Positions 1 to 7,152 of a DNA stretch of 64,000 nt are shown here, in pieces. Each line of letters opens with the position of its first letter. Position 1 is the stretch's first letter. Source of the stretch: Chloroflexota bacterium (lineage in GTDB: Bacteria > Chloroflexota > Anaerolineae > Aggregatilineales > J027); NCBI GenBank assembly GCA_024434115.1, contig QMIT01000006.1, positions 124,001 through 188,000 on the forward strand, given 5' to 3'. A program made the position numbers and the translations under genes. The notes beneath the pieces were generated by a model, which was given only the letters and a program-made list of their open reading frames with translations, had not been told where the DNA came from and made no database searches.

Positions 1-759
1 GGTATCTCGTCCGCCTGCACCGAGATTGTGACCGCTTATTATCAGACTATTGTGGAAAAAGTCGTTAAGGTCTCGTCCCCTACCGCCGCTGAAATGGTTA
101 AGTTGCTTGAAAACACCTTTCGAGCCGTTAATATCGGTCTAGTTAATGAAATGGCTTTGATGTGTGACAAGCTAAATCTGGATGTCTGGGAAATCATTGA
201 AGCGGCCAAGAGCAAGCCTTTCGGTTTTATGCCATTTTATCCGGGACCGGGTCTTGGTGGGCATTGCATTCCCGTTGACCCTCACTATCTAAGCTGGAAA
301 CTGAAGGCTCTAAACTATAACGCCCGTTTCATCGAACTCGCCAGCGAGATCAATACCCATATGCCTTTCTATGTGGTAGACAAAGTGGCCGAGGCATTAA
401 ACAACGTCGTTAAGCCGATTCGATCCTCACGCATTGGGGTACTGGGTGTGGCTTACAAACGCGATATTGATGATGTGCGTGAGAGTCCCGCACTGGATAT
501 TATCCACTTGCTCAATGAAAAAGGGGCTGAGGTTGAATGGAATGATCCCCATGTCCCCAGTATTCGGTTGGAAAATGACGAGGTATCCCACTCTACTCCA
601 TTTTCAACTGAATGGCTTGAATCGCTAGATTGTTTGGTGATCGTGACCGATCATACCGCCTACGATTGGGAAACTATCGTGAAGCATTGCCCATTGATTG
701 TGGATACCCGCAATGCAACCAGTCGCTTCACTCAGTATGCCAACATCGTTAGTTTGTAA
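1..759 (+). CDS. UDP-glucose/GDP-mannose dehydrogenase family protein, C-terminal part (5' end outside window)
   Basis: Nucleotide-sugar dehydrogenase, probably of the UDP-N-acetylmannosamine/UDP-N-acetylgalactosamine dehydrogenase type, oxidising a UDP-sugar to its uronic acid with NAD for cell-surface polysaccharide. The frame is open from base 1, so the N-terminal Rossmann domain lies outside the window. The visible part has the central dimerisation helix (KLLENTFRAVNIGLVNEMA), the catalytic-cysteine motif GGHCIPVDP and the C-terminal UDP-binding domain with GVAYKRDIDDVRESPA. It ends 14 bp from the convergent epimerase gene, which fits a nucleotide-sugar locus extending to the left. The family is clear; the exact sugar substrate is not. 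Confidence 0.9.
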   Translation, partial: GISSACTEIVTAYYQTIVEKVVKVSSPTAAEMVKLLENTFRAVNIGLVNEMALMCDKLNLDVWEIIEAAKSKPFGFMPFYPGPGLGGHCIPVDPHYLSWKLKALNYNARFIELASEINTHMPFYVVDKVAEALNNVVKPIRSSRIGVLGVAYKRDIDDVRESPALDIIHLLNEKGAEVEWNDPHVPSIRLENDEVSHSTPFSTEWLESLDCLVIVTDHTAYDWETIVKHCPLIVDTRNATSRFTQYANIVSL

Positions 760-773
760 CGGGTGATCTAGCC

Positions 774-1718
774 TTATGCCTTCTTGGGTTGCGCGGCAAA
801 CCATTTGACTGTATTCGCTACGCCATCTTTAAACAGGGTAGCTGGCGCGTAACCCAACAATTCTTCCGCCTTTGAAATATCGGCCAGAGAATGCTTAATA
901 TCACCTGTGCGTGATGGGGCAAATGTTGGTTTGATGTCCGTGCCCAGATGATCATTGATTACATCAACCAAATCCAACAATGTGTAGCGCTGCCCACACG
1001 CTAAGTTAATTACCTGCCCGGACGCTATCGGGCTTTTTGCAGCCAGCAGATTTCCTTTTACAGTATTTTCAATGTAGGTGAAATCGCGTGATTGTGTGCC
1101 ATCACCGTAAATTGTGGGCGACTTGCCATCGAGCATCGCTGTGGCAAATTTAGGGATCACAGCCGCATATTCAGATTTCGGGTCTTGTCGAGGACCAAAG
1201 ACATTGAAATAGCGCAGGCAGACGGTCTCTAATCCATACACCCGATGAAACACCTGCATGTAATATTCACCTGATAATTTTGCTGCGCCATATGGCGACA
1301 AAGGGCGTGGGGTCATGTCTTCCTGTTTATAATCACCCTCAATATCACCATAAGCTGATGACGATGCGGCATAAACAACTCGCTTAACACCTGCCAATCG
1401 AGCCGCATTCAATACATTGAACGTCCCTGTTACATTGACCTCATGGCACGTAACAGGATCGGCTACCGAACGCGGTACAGATGGAATAGCCGCTTGATGA
1501 AAGACATAATTGACTCCCTCCATCGCCTCTTGAAGCGCGGCAGCATCAGTAATGCTGATTTCGTATAATTTGATCTTGTCTATGGATGGAGATAAATTCT
1601 CGCGCTTGCCTGTAGCAAAATTATCCACAACCCGTACTTCATGGCCTTCAGCTAGTAGCGCTTCGACAAGATGTGACCCAATGAAACCTGCACCGCCCGT
1701 AACTAAAGAAACCGTCAT
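774..1718 (-). CDS. NAD-dependent nucleotide-sugar epimerase (extended SDR family)
   Basis: A 314-residue extended short-chain dehydrogenase, most like UDP-glucose or UDP-N-acetylglucosamine 4-epimerases. It starts with the NAD-binding motif VTGGAGFIGSHLVEAL (GxxGxxG) followed by the acidic RVVDNF strand end. It has SSSAYG and the catalytic pair in YGAAKLSGEYY (YxxxK), then the LRYFNVFGPRQDP and GDGTQSRDFTYI motifs typical of the family. The length is normal. It faces the truncated dehydrogenase gene, and both serve nucleotide-sugar interconversion for glycans. The substrate (glucose, N-acetylglucosamine or a uronic acid) cannot be assigned from the sequence. Confidence 0.9.
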   Translation of the reverse strand: MTVSLVTGGAGFIGSHLVEALLAEGHEVRVVDNFATGKRENLSPSIDKIKLYEISITDAAALQEAMEGVNYVFHQAAIPSVPRSVADPVTCHEVNVTGTFNVLNAARLAGVKRVVYAASSSAYGDIEGDYKQEDMTPRPLSPYGAAKLSGEYYMQVFHRVYGLETVCLRYFNVFGPRQDPKSEYAAVIPKFATAMLDGKSPTIYGDGTQSRDFTYIENTVKGNLLAAKSPIASGQVINLACGQRYTLLDLVDVINDHLGTDIKPTFAPSRTGDIKHSLADISKAEELLGYAPATLFKDGVANTVKWFAAQPKKA

Positions 1719-1804
1719 AAAATATTGCCTCTTTTCATGAATCGCCTAGTTGACCCGCTAATTATACTCGGCATGACTATGCCTTCCACGTAATAATCAA
1801 ATTT

Positions 1805-1970
1805 ATGCGACAAACGCGACAGATGCGACATGTGACAGCGCGACGCCTATAATTTATAGCCATATATAAATACAAGAATCGAGAAAATATAACATCATTT
1901 ACAATCCCAAGTCCAATTGGTTTGGCTTTGTCACCTTGTCGCGTGTCGCGTATGTCGCATTGGTCGCATT
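1805..1970. repeat. Mirrored array of GCGACA repeats flanking an AT-rich core (candidate origin/iterons)
   Basis: On the left, GCGACA-type units start at 1807, 1816 and 1825, then GTGACA at 1832 and GCGACG at 1840 (steps 9, 9, 7, 8). On the right, the complementary units TGTCAC (1929), TGTCGC (1937, 1944, 1953) and GGTCGC (1962) have steps 8, 7, 9, 9, the exact mirror image. The 80 bp between them are AT-rich and include the near-palindrome CTATAATTTATAG (1847-1859). The array ends 3 bp beyond the stop codon of the Prim-Pol gene. This resembles an iteron-type origin with a DNA-unwinding core, or a centromere-like site. The repeats are seen directly; the role is inference. No convincing gene lies in 1719-1972. 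Confidence 0.75.
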
Positions 1971-1972
1971 CC

Positions 1973-4321
1973 CTATATCGGAGAGTTCTCAGATAGGGCA
2001 TATTCGCTGGCGATATACGATTCAATCCCGCCTAAACGTTGTTCTACTACCAGACCTGCTCGTACAAGCTCTTGGGTCAAAAACCGGGCACGCTGGGCCG
2101 TCAGGTGTAGATTCCGATATAGCACTCTTAAGCTAACGCCTTCGATTCCAGTTTGCCGAATCGCTCGTAATAACGTGTCCTGTTGGCGGCGTTCATGACT
2201 TGCCTCACCACGTCTGTCCATCTGCTCAATCAACCGATGAGCACTCATCCGCCACATCTCGGCTATCGCCTCCCCCGCTGCCCAATGATCAACCGTGAGC
2301 CTCGGTGCTGGCAAATCAGTATCGAGCCAATCCAAAGCAGCCATCAATGTAGCAAGTTTGAAGGCTTGGACATGCAAACGCCCATAAACACCCTTAAGTC
2401 GTTCATCCAATTCAGTATCTTGATGCGGAGCACACAGGCGGCGCAGGCGATCACCATAATTTTGACATTCCGGCCAGCACGCAACATCCAATTGGAGTGC
2501 GTTCGGTGGAGTCAAACCCCGCTCGGTCTGGACAGGATTTGGTAGCCGTTCATGTAACCGATGTAAGTCTTCTATGAGTATTGGCGGAGGGGGTTGATAG
2601 GTAATTGCAGATGGTCGTTCAGTGTAATCCAATTCTGGCGTAACCAAGGCGAAACGTACCAGCAGGCCATTAGCCCAATCCGCTTCGCTCACCCCTGCTG
2701 CCAAACCTGCGGGAGTTGTCACCCCCAGAATGGATAAAGCGGCATTTTCGACAATCGTGACACCCGACTGCGTTTCTTTGCTAGAACGATCAGGGCAGTC
2801 ATAGAGTTCCATCAGTAAATCTTTCATTCCCGTCATATAATCCCGCTTGTTAATGACCCCAAATAGCCCCGCCACCTCGTCTTTAAGCAACCCACGTTGG
2901 GCGGCGAAAGGTTGGGCTTTCCGAAAGCGCTCCTGTTCCGTTGGATTGAGCTTGTCAAAATTACCGGGTAGTTGACCTGCCAACGCCTCTTGAAAGCGTT
3001 CAGGTGAACCCGGTGTCGACATCAACATATGCGGAATGGCCTCATAAGCTATTCCCTCGGCCAATTTATATGCGGTGGATTTGCGATAATAGGTCGTCGC
3101 CGCGATCAGCATCAGATATAGATTCGGGAAAATCTTCACTCCCCAAGGCGCAGCGCCATACAAACGCCGTCCCACCGCGACAGATAACAGCCACAATCCA
3201 GCCGCCAGATGGAATGATAGCGGCGTCTGATTGCCTGTCGTACCAGCCCATTCCACGTAAATTTTTAGCCAGTTAGGGAGTTTTAGGTCATGGATAGATA
3301 CTCCAAAATTTGGCTCAAAAGGCGGTAGGTCACTTGGAGGCATCGTCGGAGGGAAAGTGATACTGGGAGGCTTGGTTTCTAGGTGGAGTAGCGGCTCATT
3401 CACGGGTAAAGACAGCCTAACGGCTGTGGGCTGGTGAGGGGGATTTGTCTTTGAATAAGTCCCGACGAGTCCTCCGAGGGTACTGACATCAATTCCAACC
3501 ACCGCACAGATGTCTTTCGCCAAAATCGTACCGCAGACGAAACATGAGCCAAAACCACTCAGGCGATTGAAGCCAAACGATGGATTACGATCACCGTGCT
3601 GATGCCGATGGGGGTAAATACACGGCCCATGCAACCACTCCCCCACCTCTCGATAACCCTGCTGCAAAAAATATCGTTCGATTTCTTCCATCACTTTGGG
3701 ATTCAATCTAGTGGGATGATTCGGCGGTGCTGACGCAAAGGAGATTGGCGCAGATAGGGGTTTGACCTTGAACGATTCAATCCACTCCGCTAATTCGGCG
3801 AGTGTTTCGACCCGCAAAATATCCAGTGGTTTATACACACCATAGGGATTACCCGTCACCGGATGGAGACTAGGCGGTGCGACTACCTGTCGTCCATTTG
3901 CACACAATTCCAAATTGCCAATTGGCAGATTCATCGCCTTGATGGTTTCTGGCAATTGTTCCACATAAAAATAGACATGGTGGCCTTTCCCGCTACCTGT
4001 TGCAACCGTATAGGTTTCCGCCAATTTCGGAAAGGTGGCGGCAAAGGCGACATAACTTGCTGGACCGTCGGCATCCAAGACCACTAGGTTTTGCGAGGCA
4101 CTGCCGCACACGACACCGACATTTTGTAGTAATCCATTGCGCTGCCAGCGATGGATGGTCACGGGATCGGCACGGATTTGTTGGAGTTGTGTCCAACTGG
4201 ACAGCGAAGGGCGTTTGCCTTTGAGGGGAATGACGCTCATGCCTAATCGGGCATACATCAAAGCGGCATCAAGAATGGTATTCGATTGGGCGGCCTGAAC
4301 GATCAAAGATTCATTGGACAT
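1973..4321 (-). CDS. Primase-polymerase (AEP Prim-Pol) / DUF3987 replication protein
   Basis: A 782-residue plasmid/phage-type replication protein. Residues about 12-175 form a bifunctional primase/polymerase domain: the acidic motif VVLDADG (D83, D85) and the SGKGHHVYFY motif (H114/H115) are the expected catalytic elements. Around residues 234-263 is a Cys/His zinc-ribbon-like cluster (C234, H238/H240, C260, C263). Residues about 350-690 match the DUF3987 helicase-like region, but the phosphate-binding segment reads TTYYRKST instead of a clean GxxxxGKS/T, so ATPase activity is uncertain. It is preceded by parB and followed directly by the mirrored GCGACA array, which suggests that it initiates replication at that array. 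A phage-derived helicase-primase is the alternative. Confidence 0.82.
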   Translation of the reverse strand: MSNESLIVQAAQSNTILDAALMYARLGMSVIPLKGKRPSLSSWTQLQQIRADPVTIHRWQRNGLLQNVGVVCGSASQNLVVLDADGPASYVAFAATFPKLAETYTVATGSGKGHHVYFYVEQLPETIKAMNLPIGNLELCANGRQVVAPPSLHPVTGNPYGVYKPLDILRVETLAELAEWIESFKVKPLSAPISFASAPPNHPTRLNPKVMEEIERYFLQQGYREVGEWLHGPCIYPHRHQHGDRNPSFGFNRLSGFGSCFVCGTILAKDICAVVGIDVSTLGGLVGTYSKTNPPHQPTAVRLSLPVNEPLLHLETKPPSITFPPTMPPSDLPPFEPNFGVSIHDLKLPNWLKIYVEWAGTTGNQTPLSFHLAAGLWLLSVAVGRRLYGAAPWGVKIFPNLYLMLIAATTYYRKSTAYKLAEGIAYEAIPHMLMSTPGSPERFQEALAGQLPGNFDKLNPTEQERFRKAQPFAAQRGLLKDEVAGLFGVINKRDYMTGMKDLLMELYDCPDRSSKETQSGVTIVENAALSILGVTTPAGLAAGVSEADWANGLLVRFALVTPELDYTERPSAITYQPPPPILIEDLHRLHERLPNPVQTERGLTPPNALQLDVACWPECQNYGDRLRRLCAPHQDTELDERLKGVYGRLHVQAFKLATLMAALDWLDTDLPAPRLTVDHWAAGEAIAEMWRMSAHRLIEQMDRRGEASHERRQQDTLLRAIRQTGIEGVSLRVLYRNLHLTAQRARFLTQELVRAGLVVEQRLGGIESYIASEYALSENSPI

Positions 4322-4384
4322 GATTATCTCCTGTCATAAAACAACAAAATCGGTCTAATTTCTGTAAATTGAAGTGAGATTTGC

Positions 4385-4490
4385 TTGCGGACAGGCCATA
4401 AACCTACTACAATGAAAGTTCTCATGAGTCATTGCAATAGCAACATGGTTTGCCTGTCCGCCTGCCCAAAATGAAGGCGGTTTTTCTTTT
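4385..4490 (+). ncRNA. Candidate small antisense RNA opposite the leader of the Prim-Pol gene
   Basis: On the plus strand TTGCGG (4385-4390) and TACAAT (4408-4413) are 17 bp apart, like a sigma-70 promoter. A stem CCGCCT/AGGCGG (4458-4463 with 4475-4480) followed by TTTTTCTTTT looks like an intrinsic terminator. The transcript would be about 65 nt and antisense to the untranslated leader between parB and the Prim-Pol gene. The 10-bp arm GCGGACAGGC (4387-4396) is the complement of 4452-4461, which overlaps the terminator stem. Plasmid copy-number control by counter-transcribed RNAs is established; that this is one is inference. Confidence 0.25.
4458..4490 (+). terminator. Intrinsic terminator, plus strand
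   Basis: A 6-bp GC-rich stem (CCGCCT with AGGCGG), an 11-nt loop and a T-rich tail (TTTTTCTTTT). No plus-strand gene lies upstream, so it makes sense only for a small RNA such as the one proposed at 4385. Confidence 0.5.
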
Positions 4491-4531
4491 TCGGTGGGCC
4501 ACGCGATTGATTAACCATCACTCATTCCTCA

Positions 4532-4557
4532 AAATTGTTACCCCGGGGTAACAATTT
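4532..4557. promoter_or_regulatory. 26-bp perfect palindrome over the parB stop codon (candidate parS/operator)
   Basis: The half-site AAATTGTTACCCC is followed directly by its exact complement with no spacer. The inner part, TGTTACCCC and mirror, resembles chromosomal parS sites (TGTTTCAC and mirror) in its TGTT...AACA ends, though it is 2 bp longer. It overlaps the first base of the parB stop codon region. A weak minus-strand terminator is the other reading, but the stem is followed by only four T residues. Confidence 0.6.
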
Positions 4558-5759
4558 CACTCCGTCACTAGATACTGCTCTGCTTCTTCCAACAACTGTC
4601 GTAATCTCTGTACTTTGGCACGGGCGATGTGAATATCAGCCTCTTCTTCAAGAAGGGCTTCTACGATTTCACGGGAAGTCAATTTACCGGGGGTATGCAG
4701 CAGCTTTAGTAGATGTCGCGTAGATGCTGGAATCTTATAACTGGAGTTATCCAAATCCGGGTCAGTTTGTTCGCACATTTCCTGTACCTGTTTGCGGGTT
4801 AGATTGAATTCAATGATTTGTCGAATCATCTCGGATTGATGTTCGGGAGGCAGCAGAAGGACAAAACGCAATCTACTCTCATCAATGTTATGGCGATCTG
4901 CTAGCTCGATAGCATCGTCATGGAGCCTGAGAAGAGATTTGAAGCGGCTGAAATGCACGCGACTGATACCCCCCATCGCAGAGAGAATATCATCTGAGAA
5001 TTCCCGTTTAGTACGTAAATCAAGCTCAAGGGCTTGCCGATAGTAGTCATTTGAGACAGGGCCATCGGGAGGTTGAATCTGATGAGCGGCGAGAACGAGT
5101 AGAGATGCTTGGCGAGCCATCGCAATGGCATTCAATCCAGCCCGCGAGGTGTTTTCTTTAGCTTGACGGAACACGGACGCTCGATTGGTGGGGACGATGA
5201 TGCAGGGGATTGACCCATCGCCCTGATATCCCGGTAGGAATTCCATCATCAGCCATGTCGCCCAGTAACGCCGCTCCCCGGTCTCAATCTGGTAGATGTG
5301 GGTCATCCCCTCGGACTTATCCACGACTGTCAACGGGTTCACCTGTCCGTCATCCCGAATCGTCACCGCCAAGTTCACCAAATCCCGCAGGAGGATTTCT
5401 TCGGGAGTGAGGGTGATAGGGACATCGGTCTCAGTTTCATCATTGGGATTTGGGAGTAAATCCAACACATGGGTGAAAGGCCGCCCTTTCTGGCGGGCGG
5501 CGATTTGCACGAGTTGAACGAGTTCTTTGAGCGCTTGATACGGGGTGAGGCGCTGCTGGTGAAACGCTTGGTATACCGTTTCGGGCAACACACGACGGGG
5601 TTGGGCGGGATCAGGCCGTACCAATTGAATTGGAAGGTTTTCAACCCGCAAATGTGTATCCTGCAATCGTTCAGCAGGATCGGCATTGAGAATCATCATC
5701 TGTCCCACATCTTGCAGCAAGGTATTGATACGATTGGGGGTATCCGCTTTTTTTGCCAT
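4557..5759 (-). CDS. parB: ParB/Spo0J-family partition protein (CTPase clamp)
   Basis: A 400-residue ParB-family protein. The N-terminal CTP-binding domain has LVRPDPAQPRR (residues 46-56), QVNPLTVVD, the nucleotide motif TGERRYW (GERR 161-164) and KENTSRAGLNAIAMA (201-215), matching the ENIQRxxLNPIE signature. A helix-turn-helix DNA-binding region follows (about 255-330: ISRVHFSRFKSLLRLHDDA and IDESRLRFVLLLPPEHQ). About 55 extra residues (roughly 65-125) sit between the QPRR and GQ.NPL motifs compared with Spo0J. Its start overlaps the parA stop as TAATG, so translation is coupled. It should load on a parS-type site, for which the palindrome at 4532-4557 is the nearest candidate. Confidence 0.9.
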   Translation of the reverse strand: MAKKADTPNRINTLLQDVGQMMILNADPAERLQDTHLRVENLPIQLVRPDPAQPRRVLPETVYQAFHQQRLTPYQALKELVQLVQIAARQKGRPFTHVLDLLPNPNDETETDVPITLTPEEILLRDLVNLAVTIRDDGQVNPLTVVDKSEGMTHIYQIETGERRYWATWLMMEFLPGYQGDGSIPCIIVPTNRASVFRQAKENTSRAGLNAIAMARQASLLVLAAHQIQPPDGPVSNDYYRQALELDLRTKREFSDDILSAMGGISRVHFSRFKSLLRLHDDAIELADRHNIDESRLRFVLLLPPEHQSEMIRQIIEFNLTRKQVQEMCEQTDPDLDNSSYKIPASTRHLLKLLHTPGKLTSREIVEALLEEEADIHIARAKVQRLRQLLEEAEQYLVTE

Positions 5760-6589
5760 TACACACCGCCTCTAATCACCATTGTTTTTTTGATGAGTTG
5801 GGCGGCGAGCATGGCATAGGCTTGGCTGGCCGGGCTGTCGGGGTTGTATTCGTATACGCTCTTGTGGGCATGATGGGCATAGGCGACTGCTTCATTAGCA
5901 GGAATCACCCCACACAGCAGCCGTCCTAGCACCGGATGAGCCTTGAGGCCATCGAGCATCTCGACATGGCCTTTCATGCGTTTGTCGAGTTTGGTGATGA
6001 TAATTCCACCCACCTTCAGATCAGGGCAGCGCCAACCTTGCCGAATGGCTTCGATTTTGTTCACCACCGATTCCAACCCAATGGTTTCCAGATAGCGCGG
6101 CTCAATCGGGATGAGCGCATCCGTCGCGGCGATGAGGCTCATTTCGGTGAGCAGCGAAAACGAGGGGCGGGTGTCAATCACGACTGCCGCGTAATGACTA
6201 GCGATCTGGCTGAGAGGTTCTGATAAGCGATAGGGTGCGCCGGGCACAGCGATGAGTTCGCGTTCGGCAGCTTCCAAAAGAGGGGAGGCAGGTAGGACAT
6301 GCAGATCGGCATCCCACTCACTGGCGACGATACATTCTTTTAAGACTGTTGCGGCGTCACGGCGATCTGCATTGAGTACGGTATACAAGCTGTCGTCACG
6401 CCCAAAGTTATTCCGACTGGTAGTGACGAGTGTGGCGTGTCCTTGACTATCCGTGTCAATCAACAACACCCGATGATTGGCAACCCCGAACTGGGCCAGC
6501 ATTTGTGAGATGCCATAGGCGATATTCGTCGCGGACGTAGATTTCCCCACGCCGCCCTTATGATTGGTGAGTACAAAAACTGGGGTCAT
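5759..6589 (-). CDS. parA: ParA-family partition ATPase
   Basis: A Walker-type ParA/Soj ATPase of 276 residues that drives DNA segregation with ParB. It opens with the deviant Walker A motif KGGVGKSTSATNIAYG and continues with VLLIDTDSQGHAT (Walker A' region) and VVIDTRPSFSLLT (Walker B). The start at 6589 is chosen because GGAGG lies 6 nt upstream (6596-6600) and the ATPase fold begins at once. An in-frame ATG at 6697 would add 36 residues that do not resemble the helix-turn-helix extension of type Ia ParA proteins. The gene therefore looks like a short ParA (type Ib or chromosomal), cotranscribed with parB. Confidence 0.92.
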   Translation of the reverse strand: MTPVFVLTNHKGGVGKSTSATNIAYGISQMLAQFGVANHRVLLIDTDSQGHATLVTTSRNNFGRDDSLYTVLNADRRDAATVLKECIVASEWDADLHVLPASPLLEAAERELIAVPGAPYRLSEPLSQIASHYAAVVIDTRPSFSLLTEMSLIAATDALIPIEPRYLETIGLESVVNKIEAIRQGWRCPDLKVGGIIITKLDKRMKGHVEMLDGLKAHPVLGRLLCGVIPANEAVAYAHHAHKSVYEYNPDSPASQAYAMLAAQLIKKTMVIRGGV

Positions 6590-6659
6590 AGCTATCCTCC
6601 TGATGGTAAACCCCGAACACATTTGCGATTTGCCTTCAGTGATTCCTTCAAAAATCGGC

Positions 6660-6715
6660 TGTACCAAAAGATGTGGTACACTACCGATTGAAGTCACTGG
6701 TAATGGCTGACTTCA
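6660..6715. promoter_or_regulatory. Two inverted repeats upstream of parAB (candidate operator)
   Basis: TGTACC (6660-6665) pairs with GGTACA (6675-6680), and TGAAGTCA (6689-6696) pairs with TGACTTCA (6708-6715), both perfect. They lie 70-125 bp upstream of the parA start, where partition operons are usually autoregulated. Binding by ParA, ParB or another factor is inference. Confidence 0.4.
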
Positions 6716-6829
6716 GATGGTGCAGGGGGAATTCAAAACTCTCCCTGCCAAACCCCTCTCTAGGCAGTCGTTATCGAAATCTCCAATTGTGATCGTTGTG
6801 GATAGGCTATTGACTCTAACAAGTGGGCA

Positions 6830-6868
6830 AGACCCTGATGGGGAGCGCGTGTTAGCGGTTCAGGGTCT
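6830..6868. other. Long intergenic hairpin in the 6590-7152 gap
   Basis: AGACCCTGA (6830-6838) is the exact complement of TCAGGGTCT (6860-6868), a 9-bp stem with a 21-nt loop. No T-tract follows, so it is not a clear terminator. Apart from this hairpin, the parA upstream repeats and the promoter at 6891, nothing else is recognisable in the 560-bp gap between parA and the secreted-protein gene. Confidence 0.4.
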
Positions 6869-6890
6869 GTTTCACTGTGGGCATTAACAT

Positions 6891-6919
6891 TAGACAGGGG
6901 ATAGTTCGTGGGCTATAAT
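6891..6919 (+). promoter_or_regulatory. Sigma-70-like promoter upstream of the signalling cluster
   Basis: TAGACA (6891-6896), a 17-bp spacer and a perfect TATAAT (6914-6919). The expected start is near 6926, giving a leader of about 225 nt before the gene at 7153. It is the best-matching promoter noticed in the window. Confidence 0.6.
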
Positions 6920-7152
6920 ATCTCTCAGTTTTAGGGGCATACCACCAAATACATAATCACCTCAACACCACTATGCCTAGTTCATCTATGCCCATTGGTT
7001 GAGGGGATGCAGAAATCGCACATCTGTATCTGAGACCTCCATAGGAAACCCTCGTCTGTTTGTAAAAAACGTAAATTTTCGGAAAAGCCAACTAATTTGT
7101 GATATAACTATTAGTAGGCAGCTCGAAGTTTTGGTAGTAGGAGCATTGCATT

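Noticed and set aside
1621..1629. DnaA box TTATCCACA
   Set aside because: Lies in the epimerase coding sequence (opposite strand codes VDN); a single copy, so not called as an origin element.
1777..2025. Minus-strand 82-codon frame across the mirrored repeat array
   Set aside because: It overlaps the end of the Prim-Pol gene, is rich in Cys/Arg because of the repeats, and has no ribosome site or family likeness.
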